DNA of 64,000 nucleotides from Amycolatopsis sp. NBC_01480. GTDB taxonomy: Bacteria; Actinomycetota; Actinomycetes; Mycobacteriales; Pseudonocardiaceae. This document shows, piece by piece, positions 1 to 8,151 of the stretch. A program made the position numbers and the translations under genes. A model generated the notes under the pieces. That model was not told the DNA's origin. It ran no database searches and saw only the letters and a list, made by a program, of their open reading frames with translations. Within the stretch, counting starts at the first letter, position 1, and each line of letters begins with the position of its first letter. Location of the stretch: contig NZ_CP109442.1 of assembly GCF_036227205.1 (NCBI RefSeq), positions 1,426,001-1,490,000 on the forward strand, in the 5' to 3' direction.

Positions 1-338
1 GTGACGTCCGGCCGCCACAACTCGACGCCCGGGCACCACAGGCAATCGCACCGTGGCACCCGGCAATGACCTCAACCGCCGGTAACCGCACCAGCCCTCT
101 GGCAGCCGTAAATCGGCACCCGGTCACCGCCGGCAACCGCACCGTGAGCCCCGACAGCCGCACTTCGATACCCGGCCATCGCTCCGACCACCGGCAACCG
201 CCTCGCGGTGGGCGGCAGGCACGCCTCGACGCCCGGATGCCACCCCAGTCACCGGCAAGCCACGTGTCGGCAGCGGCCGCCACGCCTCGGGTCGCCAGCG
301 CAACGAGCGCGGGGCGGCGAGTGGGTGCGGCCCGGGTG
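1..338. repeat. Non-coding stretch with degenerate short repeats
   Basis: No convincing gene. The stretch holds several imperfect copies of a short motif close to GGCAACCGCACC (near 41, 82, 132 and 192) at irregular spacing. It lies directly downstream of the stop codon of the minus-strand lyase at 339. The open frames crossing it change composition and look like shadows. Confidence 0.45.
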
Positions 339-1451
339 TCAGCAGGCTTTCAGGGCCTGGTCCAGGTCATGCCACAGGTCTTCGACGTCTTCCAGGCCGG
401 CGGAGAGGCGGATCAGGCTGGCGGTGATGCCGGCTTCCTCGCGGTCGGCGGCGGGCACTACTCGGTGGGTCAGGGAGGCGGGGTGCTGGATCAGCGTGTC
501 GACGCTGCCGAGGCTTACCGCGGGCGTGATCAGGCGGACGGCGCCGATCAGGGCGTGCGGGTCGCCCGTTAGCTCGAAGGCCACCAGGGGGCCGCCGAGT
601 TTCGGGTAGTGCACGGTGCGGACCGCGGGGTGCGAGGCGAGGCGCTCGGCCAGGGTGGCGGCCGTGGCGGAGGCCGCGGTGACGCGCAGGGGCAGCGTCG
701 CGAGGCCGCGCAGGAGCAGGTAGCCCGCGAGAGGGTGAAGGACACCGCCCGTTGCGAAGCGGATTTGGCGTAGGCGCGCGGCTTCTTCGGCGTCGCAGGC
801 TACGACGCCGCCCATGACGTCTCCGTGGCCGCCGAGGAACTTCGTTGCGCTGTGCAGGACGATTCGGGCGCCGAGACGGCCGGGGCGTTGGAGGACGGGC
901 GTCGCGAAGGTGTTGTCGACCAGGAGGGGAACTTCGCCGCACGCCGAGGCGAGGGCAGCGATGTCCAGCTCGGTCAGGGTCGGGTTCGCGGGCGTCTCGA
1001 CGAACACCAGCCCCGTGTCCGGCCGGATCTCCCCCGCCACGTCCTCGGGCGCGACCCAGGTGACCTCCGTGCCGAGCAGGCCCGAGGTGAGCAGGTGGTC
1101 GGTCGAGCCGTACATCGGCCGGACCCCGACGACGTGACGTTTCCCTTGCGCCACAGCGGAAAGCAGGCACGCGGAGATCGCCGCCATACCGCTGGCGAAC
1201 GCGACGCCGTGCTCGAAGCCCTCCAGCTCGGCCAGCGCCTGCTCGAACCGCTCGACCGTCGGGTTGCCGATGCGCCCGTAGATGCCGGTGACGTTGCCGC
1301 CCGAGGTGAACTCGTCGATCCGGCGCGCCTCCTCCGCGCTGTCCCGCGAGGGGTACGTCGTGGAGAAATCGAGCGGGGCGACGTGCAGGCCCAGGTCGGT
1401 CAGGTCGTCCCGCCCGGCGTGGACGGCTCGGGTGCGCAGCACAGAAGTCAT
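339..1451 (-). CDS. PLP-dependent trans-sulfuration family lyase (cystathionine/methionine gamma-lyase type)
   Basis: A 370-residue Cys/Met-metabolism PLP enzyme. The PLP lysine sits in the motif SATKFLGGHGDVMGG, preceded by the phosphate/cofactor-binding DNTFATP segment, and an N-terminal YGRIGNPT motif is present as in cystathionine gamma-lyase, gamma-synthase and methionine gamma-lyase. Length is slightly short for the family (about 380-400). I start it at the ATG at 1451 (MTSVLRTRAVHAG), because the upstream 12 residues do not look like the family. It is divergent to an Lrp-type regulator 58 bp away, the arrangement known for methionine gamma-lyase mdeA and its regulator mdeR in Pseudomonas; a role in sulfur amino-acid breakdown is therefore the best guess. 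Substrate cannot be set from sequence alone. Confidence 0.9.
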   Translation of the reverse strand: MTSVLRTRAVHAGRDDLTDLGLHVAPLDFSTTYPSRDSAEEARRIDEFTSGGNVTGIYGRIGNPTVERFEQALAELEGFEHGVAFASGMAAISACLLSAVAQGKRHVVGVRPMYGSTDHLLTSGLLGTEVTWVAPEDVAGEIRPDTGLVFVETPANPTLTELDIAALASACGEVPLLVDNTFATPVLQRPGRLGARIVLHSATKFLGGHGDVMGGVVACDAEEAARLRQIRFATGGVLHPLAGYLLLRGLATLPLRVTAASATAATLAERLASHPAVRTVHYPKLGGPLVAFELTGDPHALIGAVRLITPAVSLGSVDTLIQHPASLTHRVVPAADREEAGITASLIRLSAGLEDVEDLWHDLDQALKAC

Positions 1452-1485
1452 TTGCAAAGGCTCGGTCAAAGCACGGCGGCAAAGC

Positions 1486-1504
1486 AATGATCTCGGATAT
1501 CATT
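1486..1504. promoter_or_regulatory. Candidate Lrp operator between divergent genes
   Basis: Perfect inverted repeat AATGAT-N7-ATCATT in the 58-bp gap between the lyase and the Lrp gene. It ends six bases before the Lrp ATG, so it would overlap that gene's transcription or translation start. Lrp/AsnC proteins bind such A/T-rich dyads and usually control themselves and the divergent gene. Confidence 0.55.
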
Positions 1505-1509
1505 CGCGG

Positions 1510-1983
1510 ATGACTGGATCCGTCGAACTGAGTCCGGTTGATCTCGACATCCTGCGCCTCCTGCAGAACGACGCCCGGATCTCCAACAAGGACCTCGCCG
1601 CCGAGGTCGGGCTCGCGCCGTCCACCTGCCTCGACCGCGTGGCCCGGCTGCGCGAGTCGGGCGTGATCACCGGCCAGCACGCGTCCGTGGACGCGGCGAA
1701 GCTGGGCCGTCCGCTGGAGGCCTTCCTGTTCGTGCAGGTCCGCCCGCACCGGCGGCCGCTGGTGGACCCGTTCGTCAAGCACCTGCTGGCGCTGCCGGAG
1801 GTCCGCGCGGTCTACCACCTCACCGGGCCGGACGACTTCCTCGCGCACGTGGCCACCAGCTCCGCCGCCGAGCTGCAACGCCTGGTGCTGGACGAGCTGA
1901 CCGCCCGCGACGAGGTCGCGCGCGTGCACACCAACCTCGTCTTCCAGCACTGGAGCGGCGGTCCGCTGCTGCCCCCGGCGTGA
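1510..1983 (+). CDS. Lrp/AsnC family transcriptional regulator
   Basis: 157 residues, the normal length for the family. The N-terminal winged helix-turn-helix (LSPVDLDILRLLQNDARISNKDLAAEVGLAPSTCLDRV) occupies about residues 6-45, followed by the C-terminal effector-binding alpha/beta domain (RAM domain, about residues 70-145). ATG at 1510 gives the typical start just before the helix-turn-helix. It is divergent to the PLP lyase and probably senses an amino acid, perhaps methionine, and controls the lyase through the dyad at 1486-1504. It ends 3 bp before the stop of the convergent DUF1963-like gene. Confidence 0.93.
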   Translation: MTGSVELSPVDLDILRLLQNDARISNKDLAAEVGLAPSTCLDRVARLRESGVITGQHASVDAAKLGRPLEAFLFVQVRPHRRPLVDPFVKHLLALPEVRAVYHLTGPDDFLAHVATSSAAELQRLVLDELTARDEVARVHTNLVFQHWSGGPLLPPA

Positions 1984-1986
1984 GCA

Positions 1987-2829
1987 TCAGTCGATCCGCA
2001 CCTTGAACGGGTGCCGCACGTCGGCCGGGCACAGGAAAACGTTGAGTACCCCCGAATCGCTGACGAAGAGCCCGGTCTCGGCATCCTCCCCGAGGCCGCC
2101 GAGACCGAGGTCGCAGCCGCACGGCCGCTCGTCCTCCTGCGACGCGAACGCCAACGTCTGACGCAGCCGCTCCCCGCACTCCCCGCAGTCGAGCTGCCAC
2201 GGGTCCGCGGAATACCAGGACGTCCAGCCGCCGATCTTGGAGAACTGGCCCAGCTCCGGCCAGTCCACCGCCGCGTGGTCGGCCGGAAAGCCCATCGAGG
2301 CACGGTCTTGCGCCGGAATGTCCGCGGTGTAAGGAAGTTCCGGGAACCGGCACGGCCGGAGCGCCCGGGCTTCGAGGATCAGTTCAGGCTCGGCCTCCTC
2401 CGGTTCCGGCGGCGGTTCGGCGACCACCGTGACGTCGGCCGCGGTCCGCCAGACCAGCCGCACCGCCGGCCCGTAGTGGTGCTCGCTGTTGTGCAGGGTC
2501 GGGCAGAAAAGCACCTGCAGCACGTCCGCCCCGTCCGGAAACGGCAATTCCGGGAAGTCCGGCCGGAAGAACTGCGCGGCGCCCACCATCGACGGCACCG
2601 GCTCGTCGGCCGGATGCCCGCCGGCCCACTGGTCGTCGGACGCCCCGGGCCGCGGCGGCCAGGTCACCGGGCACGTCGGCCACGGTTCGCCCGCGGGCCA
2701 CAGCAGCGGCCCGCCGACATGGCTTTCGCGCACCCCGGGCGAACCCTCGGCGGGATGCAGGCGCACGGCGGTACGCAGGTAGTCGGCGAGGCCCGGGATC
2801 GGGGCCCCGCCCAGCGTTGGCAAGTCCAT
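1987..2829 (-). CDS. DUF1963/YwqG-like protein
   Basis: 280 residues, no signal peptide or membrane segment. It resembles the YwqG/DUF1963 family of cytosolic proteins of unknown function: an N-terminal GGPLLWPAGEPWP segment, AQFFRPDFPELPFPDG, LQVLFCP and a late KIGGWTSW motif. Two cysteine clusters near the C-terminus (CGECGERL and CGCD) could bind a metal. The start at the ATG at 2829 is the first in frame. It is the only gene on its strand here, with 180 bp of free upstream DNA shared with the divergent 60-residue membrane protein gene. No function can be given. Confidence 0.75.
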   Translation of the reverse strand: MDLPTLGGAPIPGLADYLRTAVRLHPAEGSPGVRESHVGGPLLWPAGEPWPTCPVTWPPRPGASDDQWAGGHPADEPVPSMVGAAQFFRPDFPELPFPDGADVLQVLFCPTLHNSEHHYGPAVRLVWRTAADVTVVAEPPPEPEEAEPELILEARALRPCRFPELPYTADIPAQDRASMGFPADHAAVDWPELGQFSKIGGWTSWYSADPWQLDCGECGERLRQTLAFASQEDERPCGCDLGLGGLGEDAETGLFVSDSGVLNVFLCPADVRHPFKVRID

Positions 2830-3009
2830 GGCCGCAGCCTAACCAGCACCACCGACAACTTTGGAGCACAGCGCGAGCACCAAGCGCGACGAATTCTCTC
2901 GATCCGGTCGCGAAAAAGGGCCCGGGCGCCATTGCCGGTAACGGATTCCCGAGTCGTCCCGACCTCCCGGCCACAATGGATTGCCGAGAACGGTACGGAG
3001 GCTGGAGCG

Positions 3010-3192
3010 ATGACAAGCACTACGGAGCCGACTTCGGGGAACACGCCGGATTATTGGAGCCCGCCAACGGAACCACTGCGCCTGCCGACCCCGGCAGAAC
3101 GCGCGGACACGCTCTGGCTGCTGCTCGCGGCCCTCGCCGGAGCCGCCGTGATCGGCGCGATCTGGCTGGGTATCGCGCTGGCCGTCGGCTAA
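3010..3192 (+). CDS. Small single-pass membrane protein
   Basis: 60 residues: a polar, proline/threonine-rich N-terminus followed by one hydrophobic helix (about residues 36-58, LWLLLAALAGAAVIGAIWLGIALAVG). The ATG at 3010 is preceded by GGAGG-like sequence (CGGAGG near 2996-3001, and GGAG just before the start). The reading frame is open further upstream but that part is compositionally different and unlikely to be translated. Function unknown; a small membrane-anchored accessory protein is all that can be said. Confidence 0.6.
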   Translation: MTSTTEPTSGNTPDYWSPPTEPLRLPTPAERADTLWLLLAALAGAAVIGAIWLGIALAVG

Positions 3193-3263
3193 GGCCCGAA
3201 ACCGGTTCGTGAATTGCCGAAATCGGTGGCGGGACACCAGCGGAAAACGGTAACGTCCGGCCG

Positions 3264-3848
3264 GTGAAGATCATTCTGCTGGGCGCGTCCGGGCTCGTCG
3301 GCCGGGCCGTCGCCGCCGCCCTCGCGCCGCGTCACGAGCTGGTTCCGGTCTCGCGCAAGAGCGACACCAAAGCCGACCTCACCGACCCCGCGTCGCTCGG
3401 CGCGCTGTTCGAAAACACCACCGCCGACGCCGTGGTCTGCTGCGCCGCGAACGTCCCCCTCAGGCCACTGGCCGACCTCACCGAGGACCAGGTCCTCGAA
3501 GACCTCCACGGCAAGCTCCTCGGGCAGGTCGCCCTCGCGCGCCGGGCCGCCGCGCACCTCGCCGACGGCGGCTCGATCACCCTCACCGCGGGCACGTTCA
3601 CCGAGCCGATCCCCGGCAGCAGCCTGGGCGCGCTGGCCAACGCGGGCCTCGCCGGGTTCGTCCGCTCAGCGGCCACCGACCTGCCGCGCGGGCTCCGGAT
3701 CAACGCCGTCAGCCCCGGCTGGATCAGCGAAACCCTCGAGGCCATGGGCGAAGACGGCAGCAGCGGCACGCCCGTGGCCAGGGTCGCGGCCGCCTACGCC
3801 GGACTCGTCGAAGGCACCGCGCAGGGCACCACCGTCATTCCTCAGTAG
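3264..3848 (+). CDS. Short SDR-family protein lacking the usual catalytic tyrosine
   Basis: 194 residues, shorter than classical SDRs (about 250). The N-terminus has a nucleotide-binding GASGLVG motif and CCAANVPLRPL in place of NNAG. The expected YxxxK motif is absent: the corresponding stretch reads SSLGALANAGLAGFVRSAATDLP, followed by the family-like INAVSPGW. It matches a group of short SDRs annotated simply as short-chain dehydrogenase. GTG at 3264 follows a TAACGT -10-like hexamer at 3250, so the mRNA may be leaderless. Its end overlaps the convergent 3-hydroxyacyl-CoA dehydrogenase gene by 7 bp. Enzymatic activity is uncertain. Confidence 0.8.
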   Translation: MKIILLGASGLVGRAVAAALAPRHELVPVSRKSDTKADLTDPASLGALFENTTADAVVCCAANVPLRPLADLTEDQVLEDLHGKLLGQVALARRAAAHLADGGSITLTAGTFTEPIPGSSLGALANAGLAGFVRSAATDLPRGLRINAVSPGWISETLEAMGEDGSSGTPVARVAAAYAGLVEGTAQGTTVIPQ

Positions 3849-5614
3849 TCCTTGAAACCCTTGCCCGTCTTACGCCCGAGCCGCCCCGCCGTCACCAGAT
3901 GCTCCAGCAGCGGCGCAGGCGAAAACCCCTCTTCGCGGAACTCGTTGAACAGCGTCCGCTCGATCGCCAGCGAGACGTCCAGCCCCACCACGTCGAGCAG
4001 CTCGAACGGTCCCATCGGCAGGCCGCAGCCGACCTTCATCGCGGTGTCGATGTCGTCGGCCGACGCGTAGTGCGCTTCCAGCATCTTCACCGCGTCGTTG
4101 AGGTAGGGGAACAGCAGCGCGTTGACGATGAAGCCCGCCCGGTCGCCGCAGTGCACCGGATGCTTGCCCACGGCCGCGCACACGGCGGCGGCGGTCGCGA
4201 CCACGTCCGGCGCGGTCGCGATCGTGGACACGACCTCCACCAGCTTCATCACCGGCGCGGGGTTGAAGAAGTGCAGCCCCAGCACGTCCCCGGGGCGCGA
4301 GGTCGCGGCCGCGCACTCGATCACCGGCAGCGAGGACGTCGTCGTGGCGAGGACCGCCCCGGGCCGCACCACTTCGTCCAGGGCCGCGAAAACCGCCTGT
4401 TTCACGGCCAGTTCCTCGGCCACCGCCTCCACCACGAGGTCCACGTCCGCCAGCGCCTCGAAGTCGGTGACCGGCACGATCCGGCCCAGCGCGACGGCAG
4501 CGTCCTCTTCGGACAGACGCCCTTTCACCACGGATTTGTCCAGTGACTTCTTTACTTTCGCCACGGACGCCTCGGCCTTCTCCAGGCTCCGCGCCCGCAG
4601 CACGACGTCGAATCCGCGCTTGGCGAACACCTCCGCGATGCCCGTGGCCATCGTCCCGGTGCCGATCACGCCCACCTTCCGCACTTCGCGCGGCGCCACG
4701 GATTCCACTGTGGATGAAGGGGTGAAGCCGTCGGCCACGACGGTGGGCGAGTCCGGCGCGTCGTAGGTGTAGAAGCCCCGGCCGGTCTTGCGGCCCAGCA
4801 GGCCGGCGGTGATCATCTGCTTCAGCAGCGGTGCCGGCGCGTGCAGCCGGTTGCGCGACTGGTGGTACATCGTGTCGAGGATTTCGTACGCCGTGTCCAG
4901 GCCGATCAGGTCCAGCAGCGCCAGCGGCCCCATCGGGTAGCCGCAGCCGAAGCGCATCGCGGCGTCCAGGTCCTCCCGCGTCGCATACCGCTGCTCGTAC
5001 ATCCGCACGGCGTGGTTGAGGTAGCCGAACAGCAGCGCGTTCGCGATGAACCCGGCGCGGTCGCCCATCACCACGGGCACCTTGCCGAGCCGTTCGGCGA
5101 ACGCGACGACGTCGGTCACCACCTCCGGCTCGGTGACGACCGTGCGCACCACCTCGACCAGCTTCAGCACCGGCGCCGGGTTGAAGAAGTGCATGCCGAC
5201 GACCTTGCCCGGGCGCGCCGTGTGCACGCTGATCTCGGTGATGGACAAGGACGAGGTGTTCGACACGAAGACCACGTCCGGCCGCGTCACCTTGTCGAGC
5301 TGGGAGAAGACCTCCGCCTTCGCCGCCAGGCTCTCCGGGATCGCCTCGATCACCAGGTCCACTTCGGACAGGTCGGACAGCGAGGTCGAGCAGCTGACCC
5401 GCGCCAGCAGCGCTTCGCGATCCGCCTCGTCGAGCTTGCCGCCGGCCAGCGCGCGTTCGGTGGAATGCCGCAGATGCCCCTGGCCGCGGGCGACGCCGGC
5501 TTCGTCCAGCTCCACGGCGACGACGTCGATCCCGCTGCGCGCCAGCACCTCCGCGATGCCGGCGCCCATCGTGCCCAGGCCGACGACGCCGACCTTCGAG
5601 ATGTCCCGTGCCAT
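3842..5614 (-). CDS. Two-copy 3-hydroxyacyl-CoA dehydrogenase (3-hydroxybutyryl-CoA dehydrogenase type)
   Basis: 590 residues made of two tandem copies of the roughly 285-residue 3-hydroxyacyl-CoA dehydrogenase unit. Copy 1 begins VGVVGLGTMGAGIAEV and copy 2, near residue 310, VGVIGTGTMATGIAEV, each a Rossmann NAD-binding motif. Each copy keeps the GMHFFNPAPV/GLHFFNPAPV catalytic-His segment and the C-terminal dimerisation part ending GLLGRKTGRGFYTYD or GRLGRKTGKGFKDY. It oxidises 3-hydroxyacyl-CoA to 3-oxoacyl-CoA in fatty-acid or butyrate-type metabolism. GGAGG lies about 8 bp before the ATG at 5614. Such doubled enzymes are known in actinomycetes. It stands alone on its strand. Confidence 0.93.
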   Translation of the reverse strand: MARDISKVGVVGLGTMGAGIAEVLARSGIDVVAVELDEAGVARGQGHLRHSTERALAGGKLDEADREALLARVSCSTSLSDLSEVDLVIEAIPESLAAKAEVFSQLDKVTRPDVVFVSNTSSLSITEISVHTARPGKVVGMHFFNPAPVLKLVEVVRTVVTEPEVVTDVVAFAERLGKVPVVMGDRAGFIANALLFGYLNHAVRMYEQRYATREDLDAAMRFGCGYPMGPLALLDLIGLDTAYEILDTMYHQSRNRLHAPAPLLKQMITAGLLGRKTGRGFYTYDAPDSPTVVADGFTPSSTVESVAPREVRKVGVIGTGTMATGIAEVFAKRGFDVVLRARSLEKAEASVAKVKKSLDKSVVKGRLSEEDAAVALGRIVPVTDFEALADVDLVVEAVAEELAVKQAVFAALDEVVRPGAVLATTTSSLPVIECAAATSRPGDVLGLHFFNPAPVMKLVEVVSTIATAPDVVATAAAVCAAVGKHPVHCGDRAGFIVNALLFPYLNDAVKMLEAHYASADDIDTAMKVGCGLPMGPFELLDVVGLDVSLAIERTLFNEFREEGFSPAPLLEHLVTAGRLGRKTGKGFKDY

Positions 5615-5730
5615 CGGGTCCTCCGGAGGTTACTCGCGGGTAGTGTGGGCCTACTGTGGCACGGCAGCCTCGCGAAAGCACTTCGGAATCGAGTCAGACC
5701 GGGGGCATCTCACCCGGTCGCGAACCCGGC

Positions 5731-6408
5731 TCACCCCCCGAAGTTCGTCTCCACCAGCGCGGTCACCTTCGCCAGCGCCTCACCCGCCTGTGGCCCGCTG
5801 GCCCGGACGACGATCCGGTCGCCCTGGCGCGCGCCGAGCGACATCAGCGCGAGCACGCTGTGCCCGTCGACCTCCCGCTCGCCCAGCCGCACGGAGACCT
5901 CGGCGTCGATCCCGGCCAGGCTCCGCACCAGCACCGCGGCCGGGCGCGCGTGCAGCCCGACCTCGTTGGCCAGCGTCAGCGCCTTCTCCTCGGCACCATC
6001 GGCCTCGGCGTCCACGGCCAGCAGGTCGGGCGCCAGCCCCGCGCTCGCCGCGGCCTCGCCCACGGCCTTGCGGCTCGCCCCGCCCTGCGCGGCCACGGCC
6101 GCCGCCACCGCGCCCTCCACCAGCGGCGCGTCGACGACCACCGCCGAGGACGGGTCGGCCAGCGACTCCACCGCCAGCTCGGCCGTCATCTGCGCGCTGC
6201 CCAGGTCGTACAGCAGCACCACGCCGTCGCCGGAGTCGGCGCGCTGGACGGCCGCGACGACCTCGTCGTAGTCGGTGCCGATCCCGCCGCCGTCGGGCAG
6301 CCCGCCGGCCGGGCGGATCCGGACGTCCGGCGCCATCTGCGCCGCCAGCTCGGCCAGCCCTTCGGCCAGCTTCGCGCTGTGCGACACGAGCACGATTCCG
6401 ACGGTCAC
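5731..6408 (-). CDS. dhaM: DhaM: PTS EIIA-HPr phosphoryl donor subunit of dihydroxyacetone kinase
   Basis: 225 residues in two domains. Residues 1-130 are a mannose-type EIIA domain with the phosphorylated histidine at His10 (LVSHSAKLAEG). Residues about 140-225 are an HPr domain with the active His153 in GLHARPAA and the regulatory-serine region DGHSVLALMSL. The PEP-dependent chain passes phosphate to DhaL-bound ADP. The start is GTG at 6408, overlapping the dhaL stop by 4 bp (GTGA), which indicates translational coupling. A PTS enzyme I is needed and is not in the window. Confidence 0.93.
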   Translation of the reverse strand: MTVGIVLVSHSAKLAEGLAELAAQMAPDVRIRPAGGLPDGGGIGTDYDEVVAAVQRADSGDGVVLLYDLGSAQMTAELAVESLADPSSAVVVDAPLVEGAVAAAVAAQGGASRKAVGEAAASAGLAPDLLAVDAEADGAEEKALTLANEVGLHARPAAVLVRSLAGIDAEVSVRLGEREVDGHSVLALMSLGARQGDRIVVRASGPQAGEALAKVTALVETNFGG

Positions 6409-7031
6409 CGGGCCGCCTCCGCGAACGCGCGAAGCAGCAACGCCGTCGACCTGGCGCCGGGATCCATGTGCCCGACGGCGCGCTCGCCGAGGTAGGACGC
6501 GCGGCCCTTGCGCGGCACCAGGTCCACTGTGGACTCCGCGCCGCGGTCGGCCGCGTCGGCCGCGGCCGCGAGCACCGAAGCGACCGAGGCGTCGACGGCG
6601 GCTTCCTCAGCGGCCGAAACGGCCGGGATCAGCGCGTCCACCATCGTCGCGTCGCCACCGACCGCCTTGCCGCGCGCCTGCACGCCTTCCAGCGCGGCCC
6701 GCAGCGCTTCGAGCAGCAGCGGCACGTCGATCTCCGCGGCGTCGCCCAGCTTCGCCGACGCACGCAGGAAAGCCGTGCCGTACAACGGTCCCGCCGCGCC
6801 GCCGACCTTCGAGATCAACGTCGTAGCGGCCAGTTTCGCGACGGCCCCCGGCGTCGGCGGCACCTCCGTCTCCAACGCCGAGACGATCGCGGTGAAGCCC
6901 CGGCTCAGGTTCTCGCCGTGGTCGCCGTCGCCGATCGCGCGGTCGAGCTCGATCAGCTCGGTGCGGTGCTCGGCGACGACCTCGGCCGCGGCCCGCAGCG
7001 CGGCCGCGAAGCCTTCCGAAGAACAGCCCAT
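6405..7031 (-). CDS. dhaL: DhaL: ADP-binding subunit of dihydroxyacetone kinase
   Basis: 208 residues. The N-terminal IELDRAIGDGDHGENLSRGF motif carries the aspartates that hold Mg-ADP, and the KVGGAAGPLYGTAF and DATMVDALIPA motifs are typical of DhaL. It transfers the phosphate from DhaM to the dihydroxyacetone bound on DhaK. The ATG at 7031 overlaps the dhaK stop by one base (TGATG) and the stop overlaps the dhaM GTG, so the three genes form a tight dhaK-dhaL-dhaM operon. Confidence 0.94.
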   Translation of the reverse strand: MGCSSEGFAAALRAAAEVVAEHRTELIELDRAIGDGDHGENLSRGFTAIVSALETEVPPTPGAVAKLAATTLISKVGGAAGPLYGTAFLRASAKLGDAAEIDVPLLLEALRAALEGVQARGKAVGGDATMVDALIPAVSAAEEAAVDASVASVLAAAADAADRGAESTVDLVPRKGRASYLGERAVGHMDPGARSTALLLRAFAEAAR

Positions 7032-8032
7032 CAGATCCCCCACCGCAGCGCGGGCGTCCACACGGGCACGTCCCACAGCTCGGTCAGCTCGTCGTCCAGT
7101 TTCAGCAGCGTCAGGCTCATCCCCTGCATCTCGAGACTGGTGATGTACGGGCCGACGAGCCTGCGTTCCACCACGATCCCACGCTCCGCCAGCAGCCGCT
7201 CGGCGATCCCGTGCGCGAGGTACAGCTCCACCAGCGGGGTGCCGCCCATCGAATTGGTGAACAGCAGCACCTTGTCGCCCGCCTCGTACGGCAGGTCCGA
7301 GACGACGGCTTCGACCATCCGGGCGACCAGCGCGTCGGCCGGTTCGAGCGGGATGCGCTCGCGGCCGGGCTCGCCGTGGATGCCGATGCCGAACTCGACC
7401 TCGTCCGGGCCGAGGTCGAAACTCGGCTCGCCGACGTGTGGCACCGTCGGCGCGGTCAGCGCCACGCCGATCGAGCGCACCTGCCCGATCACCTTGCGCG
7501 CCAGCGCTTCCACCGCGTCCAGCGAGTCGCCGCGCTCCGCCGCCGCGCCGGTGATCTTCTCCAGCAGCACCGTGCCGCCCACCCCGCGCCGCCCGGCGGT
7601 GAACGTCGAGTCCTTCACCGCGACGTCGTCGTCGATCACCACGCTGCGCACGTCGAGGTCTTCGGCCGCGGCCAGCTCGGCGGCGGTCTCGAAGTTGAGC
7701 ACGTCGCCGGTGTAGTTCTTGACGATCAGCAACGCCCCGGCGGGCCCGGTGGTCGCGGCGACGGCGGCCTGCACCGCGTCCGGCGTCGGCGAGGTGAAGA
7801 CCGGGCCCGGCACCGCCGCGTCGAGCATGCCGCGGCCGACGAACCCGCCGTGCAACGGCTCGTGGCCGGACCCGCCACCGGAGATCACCGCGACTTTGCC
7901 GGAAACCGGCGCGTCGGCCCGGACGACCACAGCGGGATCGTCCTGTATCCGAAGGATGTCCGCGTGGGCGAGCGCGAGGCCCTTGAGCGACTCCGCGACC
8001 ACTGCGGCCGGATCGTTGATGATCTTCTTCAT
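7031..8032 (-). CDS. dhaK: DhaK: dihydroxyacetone-binding subunit of dihydroxyacetone kinase
   Basis: 333 residues, full length. The SGGGSGHEPLHGGFVG segment (about 51-66) and the EFGIGIHGEPG motif with His219, which forms the covalent hemiaminal with dihydroxyacetone, are intact; IVKNYTGDVLNFE is also a family hallmark. First gene of dhaKLM, with a GGAGG site 7 bp before the ATG at 8032. The operon phosphorylates dihydroxyacetone to DHAP with phosphate from PEP. No DhaS/DhaR regulator or glycerol dehydrogenase is next to it. Confidence 0.95.
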   Translation of the reverse strand: MKKIINDPAAVVAESLKGLALAHADILRIQDDPAVVVRADAPVSGKVAVISGGGSGHEPLHGGFVGRGMLDAAVPGPVFTSPTPDAVQAAVAATTGPAGALLIVKNYTGDVLNFETAAELAAAEDLDVRSVVIDDDVAVKDSTFTAGRRGVGGTVLLEKITGAAAERGDSLDAVEALARKVIGQVRSIGVALTAPTVPHVGEPSFDLGPDEVEFGIGIHGEPGRERIPLEPADALVARMVEAVVSDLPYEAGDKVLLFTNSMGGTPLVELYLAHGIAERLLAERGIVVERRLVGPYITSLEMQGMSLTLLKLDDELTELWDVPVWTPALRWGI

Positions 8033-8100
8033 GAGGACCTCCGGCGTCTTCGGTGGGGGTGCGCACCCAACCTATCCGCCCGCGGCCACCCACCGCCAAG

Positions 8101-8148
8101 GCTCGTGAGTGTCTATGCCGGTTCTAACCGTCATAGACACTCACGAGC
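8101..8148. terminator. 48-bp near-perfect palindrome, terminator-like
   Basis: Arms of 17 bp (8101-8117 and 8132-8148) pair perfectly; inside, CGGTT-CT-AACCG forms a further 5-bp stem after a single mismatch. It begins 3 bp after the stop of the minus-strand lipoprotein gene and lies upstream of dhaK. A close copy is at 18946-18991 in the same position relative to another stop codon, so it is probably a transcription terminator family. Confidence 0.75.
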
Positions 8149-8151
8149 TGG

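Noticed and set aside
367..1950. 527-residue minus-strand frame
   Set aside because: Overlaps the PLP lyase and the Lrp gene in other frames; it is a GC-driven shadow.
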